Below are positions 1-6,269 of a DNA stretch of 7,268 bases, one piece after another. Within the stretch, counting starts at the first letter, position 1; the number at the start of each line of letters is the position of its first letter. Made by a program: the position numbers and the translations under genes. The DNA comes from Geobacteraceae bacterium. Lineage in GTDB: Bacteria > Desulfobacterota > Desulfuromonadia > Geobacterales > Geobacteraceae. The notes beneath the pieces are model-generated. The model saw nothing but the letters and a program-made list of their open reading frames with translations, searched no databases and was not told where the DNA came from. Where the stretch lies: positions 1 through 7,268 of the forward strand of contig JAAZOO010000133.1 in assembly GCA_012797715.1 (NCBI GenBank). The letters are read 5' to 3'.

Positions 1-510
1 GAGCAGCTGCTCCGTCCCCCCCACGGTGGAAATATCGAAGTTGATGCGCGCACCGCGGAGCCGTCGGGCCCGCGCCTCCACGTACCCGTGCTCCAGGGTG
101 ATATCGGCACCGAGAGCTTCTAATCCCTTCAAGTGGAGGTTGATGGGCCTTGCCCCGATGGCGCAGCCGCCCGGAAGCGATACCCGAGCCTTTCCGAACC
201 GTGCGAGGAGAGGACCCAGAACAAGGACAGACGCCCGCATGGTTTTCACCAGGTCGTAGGTCGCCTCGTGGCTGTTGAGCCTGCCGGTGTCGATGCGAAC
301 CACATTGCCGTTCCCCTCAATGGAGGCGCCGAGGCTTTCGAGAACCTTGATGGTCGTGTTGATGTCCCGCAGGAACGGCACGTTCCTAATTTCATGGGAG
401 CCGGGGGCCAGGATAGTGGAAATGAAGATGGGAAGGGAAGCGTTTTTGGAGCCGCTGACCGTAACGTCCCCGGCCAGTTTTTTCCCTCCCTTGATGATCA
501 GTTTGTCCAA
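1..510 (-). CDS. murA: UDP-N-acetylglucosamine 1-carboxyvinyltransferase, N-terminal 170 residues
   Basis: MurA transfers enolpyruvate from PEP to UDP-GlcNAc, the first committed cytoplasmic step of peptidoglycan synthesis. The 170 residues in the window run off the left edge; the family is about 420 long. Visible landmarks match the family: SGSKN with the catalytic Lys22, KTMRAS with Arg92, and the active-site loop LPGGCAIGARP with Cys116 (equivalent to E. coli Cys115, the fosfomycin target) and Arg121. Because Cys is present rather than Asp, the enzyme should be of the fosfomycin-sensitive type (inference). The start is TTG at 510: an in-frame TAA lies two codons upstream, so no ATG is possible, and GAGG (517-520, minus strand) sits six bases before it. 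It follows prmC after 40 bases with no terminator seen, so it is probably the last visible gene of the same transcript. Confidence 0.96.
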   Translation of the reverse strand, partial: MDKLIIKGGKKLAGDVTVSGSKNASLPIFISTILAPGSHEIRNVPFLRDINTTIKVLESLGASIEGNGNVVRIDTGRLNSHEATYDLVKTMRASVLVLGPLLARFGKARVSLPGGCAIGARPINLHLKGLEALGADITLEHGYVEARARRLRGARINFDISTVGGTEQLL

Positions 511-550
511 TGGTTACCTCTGTTTCGGCAAGGCGCTCCGTACACCCCGC

Positions 551-1399
551 CTATAGTTTCTTTCCGCCGGCCACCCGCTCGATTCCACCTGCATCCGTTG
601 CGGTGAACAGCTCGGAAAAGCGCCCGGTCTCCTCGAACAGGGCAAGTACTTCCCCGGCCTGGCCGATGCCCATCTCCACGAGCAGCCATCCACCCTCCTT
701 GAGATAGCATGGGGCGTCAGGGATAATACGCCGGTAGAAATCCAGACCGTCGATTCCACCGTCCAGAGCACCCCGCGGCTCATACTCCCGCACCTCCTCC
801 TGGAGGCCGGCCAGATCGGCAGTCGGAATATAGGGAGGATTGGATACTATCAGATCAAAGCGCTCTCCCGCCACCGGCTCGAACAGGGAGCCCTGGAGCA
901 GGTGAAGGGGCACGGCGTGCCGGCCGGCGTTCCTGGCCGCAAGAGCCAACGCCTCGGAAGACGGGTCAACGCCGAAGATCTCGGCATCGGCGAGATTTTT
1001 CGCCAATGCCACGGCAACACACCCGCTCCCTACTCCCATATCGAGGATCCTCGCGTTTTTCGGGCTTCTGGCCAACGCTTCCCGAACCAGCACCTCCGTA
1101 TCATGGCGGGGTATCAGGACTCCGGGCGATACTTCGAAATCGAGGCCGTAGAACTCCTGACTCCCGAGTATGTACTGGAGCGGCTCCCGTTTCGCCCGCC
1201 TTGCGACCATGGCGCGGAAGATGGACAGCTCGGCGGATGTCAGGGGTTTATCAAAATTGACATAGAGGCCGACCCGATCTATCCCGAGTGCGGAGCAGAG
1301 CATCCACTCCGCCTCCAGGCGGGCATTCTCGACCCCCTTTTCAGCCAGATACCCCTTGGTCCAGGAAAGGACCTTGAGAATCGTCCAGGTCTCGGTCAT
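551..1399 (-). CDS. prmC: peptide chain release factor N5-glutamine methyltransferase
   Basis: PrmC (formerly HemK) uses S-adenosylmethionine to methylate the glutamine of the GGQ motif in release factors RF1 and RF2, which speeds peptide release. The 282-residue product is full length (E. coli 277). Residues 1-85 form the helical N-terminal substrate-binding region. IPRHDTEVLV (96-105) precedes the Rossmann-type SAM fold, with motif I DMGVGSG (120-126). The hallmark NPPY is at 187-190, where Asn187 and the Pro-Pro-Tyr turn hold the substrate glutamine. The stop is TAG. The gene lies 16 bases after prfA, its own substrate's gene, the usual arrangement. No Shine-Dalgarno sequence is visible before ATG 1399, so translation probably depends on ribosomes finishing prfA (inference). 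Confidence 0.97.
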   Translation of the reverse strand: MTETWTILKVLSWTKGYLAEKGVENARLEAEWMLCSALGIDRVGLYVNFDKPLTSAELSIFRAMVARRAKREPLQYILGSQEFYGLDFEVSPGVLIPRHDTEVLVREALARSPKNARILDMGVGSGCVAVALAKNLADAEIFGVDPSSEALALAARNAGRHAVPLHLLQGSLFEPVAGERFDLIVSNPPYIPTADLAGLQEEVREYEPRGALDGGIDGLDFYRRIIPDAPCYLKEGGWLLVEMGIGQAGEVLALFEETGRFSELFTATDAGGIERVAGGKKL

Positions 1400-1415
1400 A
1401 CAAAGAGTCGCGCCA

Positions 1416-2489
1416 TTACGCGGCTTCGCTCTGTGCCTTTAATGCCTCCATCTGGTAGTGGGCACGCAAGGCGTCGACAATCTCGGCAATATCACCGGCC
1501 ATGACAGCATCGAGCCGATACAGGGTCAGGCCGATGCGGTGATCGGTCACGCGGCCTTGGGGAAAGTTGTAGGTCCGGATGCGTTCGCTCCGGTCTCCAC
1601 TCCCCACCTGCTGCTTCCGGTCGGCGGCCATCTTCGCGTTCTGCTCGCTCACCATGATGTCCAGCATCTTGGATTTCATAACCTTCATTGCCTTGGCACG
1701 GTTTTTTATCTGGCTTCGCTCTTCCTGGCAGGCAACCACGATACCGGTGGGAAGGTGGGTGATCCGGACCGCGGAATCGGTTGTATTCACGTGCTGGCCG
1801 CCAGCCCCTGAAGAGCGGTACACGTCGATTTTCAGGTCGGCCGGGTTAATCTCAATGTCGATATCCTCCGCCTCCGGAAGCACGGCAACGGTGCAGGCGC
1901 TGGTGTGAATCCGTCCCTGGGCCTCGGTGTCTGGAACCCGTTGCACGCGATGCGTCCCCGATTCATACTTGAGGCGGGCATAGACGCCCTGTCCTTCCAC
2001 TAGGGCAATGACTTCCTTAAAACCGCCGAGAGCCGATTCGGAAGATGAAATCACCTCTACCTTCCAGCGGTTGGACTCGGCAAAACGGCTGTACATGCGG
2101 AACAGGTCGCCGGCAAAGAGCGCAGCCTCGTCCCCCCCGGTCCCGGCCCGTATCTCCAGGACTACGCTTCTGTCGTCGTTGGGATCCTTGGGGAGGAGGA
2201 GAAGCTTGATCTCTTCTTCGAGCCTTTCTTTCCGGCCGGCCAGTTCTTCCAGTTCCGCTTCCGCCATCTCGCGAATCTCGGGGTCCGGCTCGTTCAGAAG
2301 CTCCCGGTTGTCTTCCATTTCCGCGAGTGTCTTCTTGTAGTGGCGATAGGCGGCAACCAGGTCGGACAGTTCGTAATGCTCCTTGCTGAGCCGTCGAAAC
2401 TCCAGTTGATTCCCGAGCACTGCCGGATCCGACAGAAGGGATTCCAGTTCTTCAAAGCGTCTTTCCAGTTCTTCAATCTTATGCAGCAT
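1416..2489 (-). CDS. prfA: peptide chain release factor 1
   Basis: RF1 recognises UAA and UAG stop codons in the ribosomal A site and triggers hydrolysis of peptidyl-tRNA. The 357-residue product is full length (E. coli 360). The N-terminal coiled-coil-rich domain 1 covers about residues 1-100. The codon-reading loop HRVQRVPDTEAQGRIHTS carries the RF1-type PxT motif as P186-D187-T188, which separates it from RF2 (SPF). The catalytic GGQ is G230-G231-Q232 in SSGAGGQHVNTTDSAVRITH; Q232 is the residue PrmC would methylate. The C-terminal TYNFPQGRVTDHRI (307-319) is also typical. It starts 13 bases after the DUF1385 gene, with GAGG almost touching the ATG and AGGG slightly further upstream. The stop overlaps a tiny ORF leading into prmC (see findings). 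Confidence 0.98.
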   Translation of the reverse strand: MLHKIEELERRFEELESLLSDPAVLGNQLEFRRLSKEHYELSDLVAAYRHYKKTLAEMEDNRELLNEPDPEIREMAEAELEELAGRKERLEEEIKLLLLPKDPNDDRSVVLEIRAGTGGDEAALFAGDLFRMYSRFAESNRWKVEVISSSESALGGFKEVIALVEGQGVYARLKYESGTHRVQRVPDTEAQGRIHTSACTVAVLPEAEDIDIEINPADLKIDVYRSSGAGGQHVNTTDSAVRITHLPTGIVVACQEERSQIKNRAKAMKVMKSKMLDIMVSEQNAKMAADRKQQVGSGDRSERIRTYNFPQGRVTDHRIGLTLYRLDAVMAGDIAEIVDALRAHYQMEALKAQSEAA

Positions 2490-2502
2490 ACCTCTACCCT
2501 AC

Positions 2503-3408
2503 CTATACCACCAGTCTGTCATCTTTGTGGCCGCCGTTTTCCTCCAGGGCCTCCTCCATGGAGCGGATCGCCACCTCCACCTGATCGTCATCCGGCTCCC
2601 GTGTCGTCAATCTCTGCAGGGCAAGCCCCGGAGCGATGAGGAACCTCACCAGAGGAGAGGTGTCATGTTTCGCGCTCCACTTGAGCAGCTCGTAGGAAAC
2701 ACCCGCGATAAGAGGCAGGAGAACGATCCGCGCGCCCGCCTTCATGGAGAAAGGCCACAGTTTCGGAATCAGAGAAAATACAAGAATACTGACCAGCATC
2801 ACGATAAGCAGGAAGCTGGTGCCGCAACGGGGGTGCAAGCGGCTGAAACGCCTCACGTTCTCGACCGTGAGGGTCTCCCCTGCCTCAAAGGCGAAAATGG
2901 ATTTATGCTCGGCTCCGTGATACTGGAAAACCCTCTGAATATCTCTCATCCTGGAAATGGAATAGATATAGAGGAGGAAGACCAGCACGCGAATCACACC
3001 GTCCACCAGGTTGAAAACGAGATTTGAACCGCCGATGACCGGGACGAGAAGTTTCGTCAGGTAGAGGGGAAGAATGAAAAAGAGGAGGACACCGAAGAGG
3101 AGGGCGACCGCCATGGTCCCTCCCATTGCCAGAGAGCTTATCTCCTTTTTCTTTTCACCTTCCGCCAGCGCCTCGTTTGCGGAAAAATTGAGGGCCTTGA
3201 TGCCGATGAGGAGGGAGGAAAACAGGGCAACCGCGCCGCGCACCAAGGGAAGCTTCACGAGAGGGAACCGTTCGGAAAGGGGAGTCACCCGATCCCGCTT
3301 CACGACGATCTCACCGTCCGGTCTCCGCACCGCGATGGCCATGGAACGGGGGGCCCGCATCAGGAGACCCTCGATGACCGCCTGGCCGCCGATATTGATT
3401 TTCTCCAT
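2503..3408 (-). CDS. DUF1385 family membrane protein (YqhQ-like)
   Basis: This is a conserved integral membrane protein of unknown biochemical function, related to B. subtilis YqhQ. With the chosen start it has 301 residues. Family hallmarks seen are the N-terminal GGQAVIEGLLMRAP, a central YHGAEHKSIFAFE and LHPRCGTSFLL. Hydrophobic stretches suggest about four membrane segments, near residues 96-118, 128-152, 197-214 and 224-242; the 25 or more C-terminal residues are acidic and hydrophilic. The conserved His, Glu and Cys in the HGAEHK and HPRCGTS blocks look like a possible metal or catalytic site (inference). An ATG at 3432 would add eight residues but has no Shine-Dalgarno; I prefer 3408 because the family consensus begins there and AAAGG lies ten bases upstream. 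It sits 39 bases after thyX and 13 before prfA. Confidence 0.9.
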   Translation of the reverse strand: MEKINIGGQAVIEGLLMRAPRSMAIAVRRPDGEIVVKRDRVTPLSERFPLVKLPLVRGAVALFSSLLIGIKALNFSANEALAEGEKKKEISSLAMGGTMAVALLFGVLLFFILPLYLTKLLVPVIGGSNLVFNLVDGVIRVLVFLLYIYSISRMRDIQRVFQYHGAEHKSIFAFEAGETLTVENVRRFSRLHPRCGTSFLLIVMLVSILVFSLIPKLWPFSMKAGARIVLLPLIAGVSYELLKWSAKHDTSPLVRFLIAPGLALQRLTTREPDDDQVEVAIRSMEEALEENGGHKDDRLVV

Positions 3409-3447
3409 GAACGTGAAACCTTTCCGTCCCATGGGCCGGGACGTCTG

Positions 3448-4140
3448 TTACCGAATCGATTGAAAAAACTCCCGGACGGCAGCCATCCTGCCGCAGGTCA
3501 TCTCACCCTCCGGACACGGCCCGGAGAGGCAACCCGGCCCGGCCCCCTCGAAAAGGATCGGCGCGACCGATTTCGCCAGTTTCAGCATCTCGACGGCCAG
3601 GGCTCGGATCTCCCACTGGGCGCGCTCGCAGCAGCGGAGTCGGAAAAAGTGGAGCAGTTCCCGGACGTTCATCGTTGCCAGAATCTTGGTCTCCGTGGCA
3701 TTGGGGAGGACATACCGGGCATCCTCCGCGGGAATGCCTGATTCCACCATCTCACCGTACAAGCGATGAAGTTCCCGCATCTGAGATGAAAACTTCTCCT
3801 CCATCACGGGATCGGCCGAGATGCTGGGAGGGATCACAACCTGAAACATCTCTTTGTGCGACACGTACCTCTGGGACTGCTGGGAAAAAGAAGCGACCCG
3901 GTGCCGCACGAGCTGGTGAGTGGTAACCCGGGAAACCCCCTCGATACCGAAGGTGAACGACGCATGCTCCAGGACCGACAGGTGACCGAGAGTCAGAATT
4001 TTTTCCAGAAATTTCCGGATATCGCTCCCGGAGAGACGGTCCCGCAATTCGCCGATGGAGACGGGTGAATAGCAGAGTCGTGCGGCAAGGGCGACGGTTT
4101 CTTCCGGATCGGGTGTGTGGCTGACAAGAGTGACCTGCAT
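3448..4140 (-). CDS. thyX: flavin-dependent thymidylate synthase
   Basis: ThyX converts dUMP to dTMP using methylenetetrahydrofolate as carbon donor and FAD/NADPH for the reduction, releasing tetrahydrofolate rather than dihydrofolate. The 230-residue product is in the normal size range. The defining RHRX7S motif is present: R79-H80-R81 with S89, in LVRHRVASFSQQSQRYVSH. The upstream LEHASFTFGIEGVSR and the downstream NATETKILATMNVRELLHFFRLR segment, part of the FAD and dUMP site, are also family-typical. The C-terminal tail GPGCLSGPCPEGEMTCGR carries Cys204, Cys209 and Cys216, a spacing seen in one branch of ThyX. Start ATG 4140 has AAGGA five bases upstream (4146-4150). A probable intrinsic terminator lies between it and rpmE, so part of its transcription may come from its own unlocated promoter or from readthrough. 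Confidence 0.97.
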   Translation of the reverse strand: MQVTLVSHTPDPEETVALAARLCYSPVSIGELRDRLSGSDIRKFLEKILTLGHLSVLEHASFTFGIEGVSRVTTHQLVRHRVASFSQQSQRYVSHKEMFQVVIPPSISADPVMEEKFSSQMRELHRLYGEMVESGIPAEDARYVLPNATETKILATMNVRELLHFFRLRCCERAQWEIRALAVEMLKLAKSVAPILFEGAGPGCLSGPCPEGEMTCGRMAAVREFFQSIR

Positions 4141-4188
4141 GGGAGTCCTTCAGAATAAACCATTCACGGGTCCGGCGAGAAACAGATA

Positions 4189-4217
4189 AGGGGATTTCGC
4201 CATGGACAAAATCCCCT
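4189..4217 (-). terminator. probable intrinsic terminator or attenuator between rpmE and thyX
   Basis: A perfect 9-base inverted repeat (AGGGGATTT at 4189-4197 and AAATCCCCT at 4209-4217) encloses an 11-base loop. On the minus strand it follows the rpmE stop by 29 bases, and a moderately T-rich run (TTATCTGTTTCT) comes after the stem. The stem is partly A-T and the T-run is interrupted, so it is a medium-strength candidate. It may end rho-rpmE transcripts, wholly or partly, before thyX. It could also act as a 3' end-protecting hairpin after processing. Confidence 0.6.
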
Positions 4218-4246
4218 CTCTTTCCTTCCGCGCGGCCGAAGGCAGA

Positions 4247-4444
4247 TTACATGCCGTATCGCTTCTTGAACCTCTCGACGCGGCCGGCGGTATCAATAAG
4301 CTTCTGCTTGCCGGTAAAGAACGGGTGACATGCCGAGCAGATTTCCGTCGTAATCTCGGCCTTTGTAGAACGGGTCTGGAAAGAATTGCCGCACAGACAC
4401 TTCACCGTGACCTCGTGATATTTCGGGTGGATTCCCTCTTTCAT
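4247..4444 (-). CDS. rpmE: 50S ribosomal protein L31 (bL31), zinc-binding type
   Basis: bL31 is a small protein of the large ribosomal subunit that contributes to an intersubunit bridge. The 65-residue product is close to the usual 66-72. It begins MKEGIHPKYHEV and has the four zinc ligands of the C+ form: Cys16 and Cys18 (KCLCGN) and Cys36 and Cys39 (ICSACHPF), then the family-typical FFTGKQKLIDTAGRVERFKKRYG. The reading frame stays open to an ATG at 4522, but the extra 26 residues are unlike L31. The ATG at 4444 has a strong AAGGAGG five bases upstream, which settles the start. It lies 99 bases after rho, a very common pairing, and a hairpin pair sits in that gap. The C+ form needs zinc; no zinc-independent paralogue is visible here. 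Confidence 0.98.
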   Translation of the reverse strand: MKEGIHPKYHEVTVKCLCGNSFQTRSTKAEITTEICSACHPFFTGKQKLIDTAGRVERFKKRYGM

Positions 4445-4449
4445 TGCTT

Positions 4450-4456
4450 CCTCCTT
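4450..4456 (-). promoter_or_regulatory. ribosome binding site of rpmE
   Basis: AAGGAGG on the minus strand, five bases before ATG 4444. It is close to the ideal Shine-Dalgarno sequence and decides the 65-residue start over the longer open frame. Confidence 0.85.
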
Positions 4457-4481
4457 GCGCAAGCGTGCTTCCGACTCATCT

Positions 4482-4505
4482 TGGTATGCCATACCAGAAG
4501 TATGG
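4482..4505 (-). promoter_or_regulatory. two mutually exclusive hairpins in the rpmE leader
   Basis: TGGTATG-C-CATACCA (4482-4496) is a perfect inverted repeat, and CCATAC-CAGAA-GTATGG (4489-4505) is a second one that uses the same middle arm. In the minus-strand RNA the 5' arm CCATAC and the 3' arm CATACCA compete for the shared GUAUGG segment. The element lies 26 bases upstream of the rpmE Shine-Dalgarno and 38 bases after the rho stop. The one-base loop of the first repeat makes it poor as an intramolecular hairpin unless its ends open, so it could instead be a dimeric protein operator. Function is inferred only from position and symmetry. Confidence 0.45.
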
Positions 4506-4543
4506 AACGTTACCATCTCCACTTTTTTTTGGCAAGATATTTT

Positions 4544-5791
4544 TCACATGCTCATGGAGTCGAGAAAGTCTTGATTCGTCTTGGTTTCCACCAGCTTGCT
4601 GAGAAGAAATTCCATGCTGTCCACTACATTCATGGGATGGAGAACCTTGCGCAGGATCCATATCCTGTTCAAGGCGGTCTTGTCGATCAGGAGCTCTTCC
4701 TTTCTCGTACCCGACTTATTCATGTCTATGGCCGGGAACACCCTCTTTTCAACCAGTTTCCGGTCCAGATGCAGTTCCATATTTCCGGTTCCCTTGAACT
4801 CCTCGAAGATGACCTCGTCCATCTTGCTGCCGGTGTCCACAAGGGCGGTGGCGATGATGGTAAGCGACCCGCCTTCCTCGATATTGCGGGCAGCACCGAA
4901 AAACCGCTTCGGCTTATGGAGGGCGTTGGAGTCGACCCCGCCGGAAAGGACTTTTCCGGATGGGGGAATGACGGTGTTGTAGGCGCGGGCAAGGCGGGTG
5001 ATGGAGTCGAGCAGGATGACCACGTCCCGCTTGTGCTCCACGAGCCGTTTCGCCTTTTCGATAACCATCTCCGCAACCTGGATATGGCGGGCAGCCGGCT
5101 CGTCGAAGGTGGAGGAGACAACTTCCCCCTTCACCGAGCGCTGCATGTCGGTGACTTCCTCCGGCCGTTCGTCGATGAGAAGGACGATGAGGTAGACCTC
5201 GGGATGATTCACGGCAATGGAATTGGCGATGTTCTGGATCAGCATCGTTTTCCCGGTGCGGGGAGGAGCGACGATCAAGCCGCGCTGCCCCTTGCCGATG
5301 GGCGCTATCAGGTCCATGACCCTCGTGGGCAGGTTGTCCGGAGTCGTCTCCAGCTTCAGCCTTTCCATGGGGTAGAGCGGAGTCAGGTTATCAAAGAGAA
5401 CCTTGTCCCGTATCCCATCCAGGGGTTCGAAGTTGACCGTTTCCACCTTCAGCAGGGCGAAGTAGCGCTCCCCTTCCTTGGGAGGCCGTATCTGCCCCGA
5501 GACGGTATCGCCCGTCTGCAGGTTGAATCGCCGTATCTGGCTTGGCGAAACGTAGATATCGTCGGGACCGGGCAAGTAGTTGTAATCGGGCGCACGGAGA
5601 AAACCGAAACCGTCCGGCAGCGTCTCAAGAACGCCCTCCCCAAAGATCATGCCGTTCTTCTCGGTCTGGGCGTTCAGTATGGCGAAGATCAGGTCCTGCT
5701 TGCGCAGGCTTGACGCCCCTTCTATGTTGAGACCTTTGGCTATTGATGTCAGATCGTTAATCTTTTTGCTTTTCAACTCTTGTAAATTCAT
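4544..5791 (-). CDS. rho: transcription termination factor Rho
   Basis: Rho is a hexameric RNA-dependent ATPase and translocase that loads on C-rich nascent RNA and removes RNA polymerase. The 415-residue product is standard (E. coli 419). The N-terminal SAP-like helical part starts MNLQELKSKKINDL. The cold-shock/OB-fold RNA-binding domain has DGFGFLR (60-66) and DDIYVSPSQIRRF (77-89). Walker A is APPRTGKT (175-182) with Lys181. The catalytic glutamate region is IDERPEEVTDMQR (206-218) with Glu211. Walker B ends in Asp262 of VVILLDSITRLARAYN. The secondary RNA-binding Q-loop is VLSGGVDSNALHKPKRFFGAARN (281-303), and SGTRKEELL follows. There is no large insertion. The frame is open to ATG 5827, but ATG 5791 has AGGAG five bases upstream and gives the family N-terminus. 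Its leader carries a rut-like region, suggesting autoregulation. Confidence 0.98.
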   Translation of the reverse strand: MNLQELKSKKINDLTSIAKGLNIEGASSLRKQDLIFAILNAQTEKNGMIFGEGVLETLPDGFGFLRAPDYNYLPGPDDIYVSPSQIRRFNLQTGDTVSGQIRPPKEGERYFALLKVETVNFEPLDGIRDKVLFDNLTPLYPMERLKLETTPDNLPTRVMDLIAPIGKGQRGLIVAPPRTGKTMLIQNIANSIAVNHPEVYLIVLLIDERPEEVTDMQRSVKGEVVSSTFDEPAARHIQVAEMVIEKAKRLVEHKRDVVILLDSITRLARAYNTVIPPSGKVLSGGVDSNALHKPKRFFGAARNIEEGGSLTIIATALVDTGSKMDEVIFEEFKGTGNMELHLDRKLVEKRVFPAIDMNKSGTRKEELLIDKTALNRIWILRKVLHPMNVVDSMEFLLSKLVETKTNQDFLDSMSM

Positions 5792-5796
5792 CTCGT

Positions 5797-5801
5797 CTCC
5801 T
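5797..5801 (-). promoter_or_regulatory. ribosome binding site of rho
   Basis: AGGAG on the minus strand, five bases before ATG 5791. It selects this start over the in-frame ATG 12 codons upstream, which has no comparable site. Confidence 0.8.
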
Positions 5802-6067
5802 GCCGATAAAATACATGAACCAGCCATCCGCCGCTTCTGGCAAAGCAGCTTTGTCTCAACGACATATCCACAGGCCGGCGTGGCATATCCATGGTGTCAT
5901 GTTGGTTTTGTGTGTCGTCTCTGCTTTTTCGAACTCTCTTCTCGGGGACTCAAGCTAATGGGTTTCGTACTTGATTGCAAATGGTATTGAGGGATCTCTC
6001 AGCGTGAGTGCGGGAGATAGGCCGAAGAGAAGAATTCCGGCTCTGCTTCCAGAGCGCGGTTCTTCGA

Positions 6068-6097
6068 CCCTGATAACGTGTCATTCCAGGGGACACG
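6068..6097 (-). other. interleaved inverted repeats, possible RNA pseudoknot
   Basis: In the minus-strand RNA, CGUGUC (6097-6092) can pair with GACACG (6082-6077), and CCCUG (6091-6087) can pair with CAGGG (6072-6068). The arms interleave in the order of an H-type pseudoknot, with two four-base connectors (GAAU and UUAU). There is no base between the first two arms, which is tight, so one pair may need to open, or the two hairpins may be alternatives. It lies directly downstream of the rut-like segment of the rho leader. Confidence 0.35.
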
Positions 6098-6120
6098 GGC
6101 GGCACAACGCAGCCGGTTCC

Positions 6121-6240
6121 GGGTGTCATGGCACTGGTGTATGGATTGCGAAGGTATAGGCCATTCTGTTTCAGTATTTGGATATCGCAGGTTATGTTGG
6201 TGTTTGCTGGTCGTTGATTTGGGGTGATGCAACAGGGGTG
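6121..6240 (-). promoter_or_regulatory. rut-like C-rich, G-poor segment in the rho leader
   Basis: Counted on the minus strand, this 120-base stretch has 44 C and 14 G; the first 60 bases (6240-6181) have 24 C and 6 G. It contains many spaced YC dinucleotides and little obvious secondary structure. That is the composition known to favour Rho primary-site binding. It begins about 24 bases after the predicted transcription start and is not translated from any start with a recognisable ribosome binding site. Confidence 0.55.
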
Positions 6241-6269
6241 AACATGTACGATAGTCGAGGAATGAATCG

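Larger units (their letters stand above)
5792..6263 (-). promoter_or_regulatory. long untranslated leader of rho
   Basis: About 470 bases lie between the likely transcription start and the rho ATG without a convincing gene. In RNA order the leader contains a C-rich, G-poor segment (6121-6240), a set of interleaved complementary arms (6068-6097), a simple hairpin GCTCTG/CAGAGC with a four-base loop (6040-6055), and two copies of CATATCCA 21 bases apart (5863-5870 and 5884-5891). There is also a short ORF of 34 codons (5788-5892) whose TGA overlaps the rho ATG. E. coli rho also has a long leader subject to Rho-dependent termination. The homology of details is not shown; the architecture is inferred. 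Confidence 0.6.

Noticed and set aside
4141..4188. Promoter for thyX
   Set aside because: A weak TATTCT -10-like site exists, but no -35 at suitable spacing could be found.
4523..4530. Run of eight T on the plus strand as a terminator
   Set aside because: No stable hairpin lies immediately before it and no plus-strand gene needs terminating; it is an A-run in the rho-rpmE message.
4202..5713. Long open frame on the plus strand (about 500 codons) opposite rpmE and rho
   Set aside because: It is the antisense shadow of two certain genes, crosses the rho-rpmE gap, and its translation is rich in His, Leu and Gly with no recognisable domain.
5862..5870. Possible DnaA box (ATATCCACA-like) near the rho start
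   Set aside because: A single site with a mismatch, no cluster and no origin context.
5649..5990. 113-codon plus-strand frame overlapping the rho start
   Set aside because: Its first part is antisense to rho, and the remainder lies in the leader with no start signal.
5950..6129. 59-codon minus-strand ORF in the rho leader
   Set aside because: Begins without a Shine-Dalgarno and shows no protein-like pattern; kept only as part of the leader.
5999..6232. 77-codon minus-strand frame in the rho leader
   Set aside because: No ribosome binding site, unusual composition and no recognisable motif; it covers the rut-like segment, whose bias explains its residues.
5792..6263. 6S or another known structured RNA gene
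   Set aside because: I could not fold a long closing stem or find conserved motifs of a known RNA family; an untranslated rho leader explains the region better.
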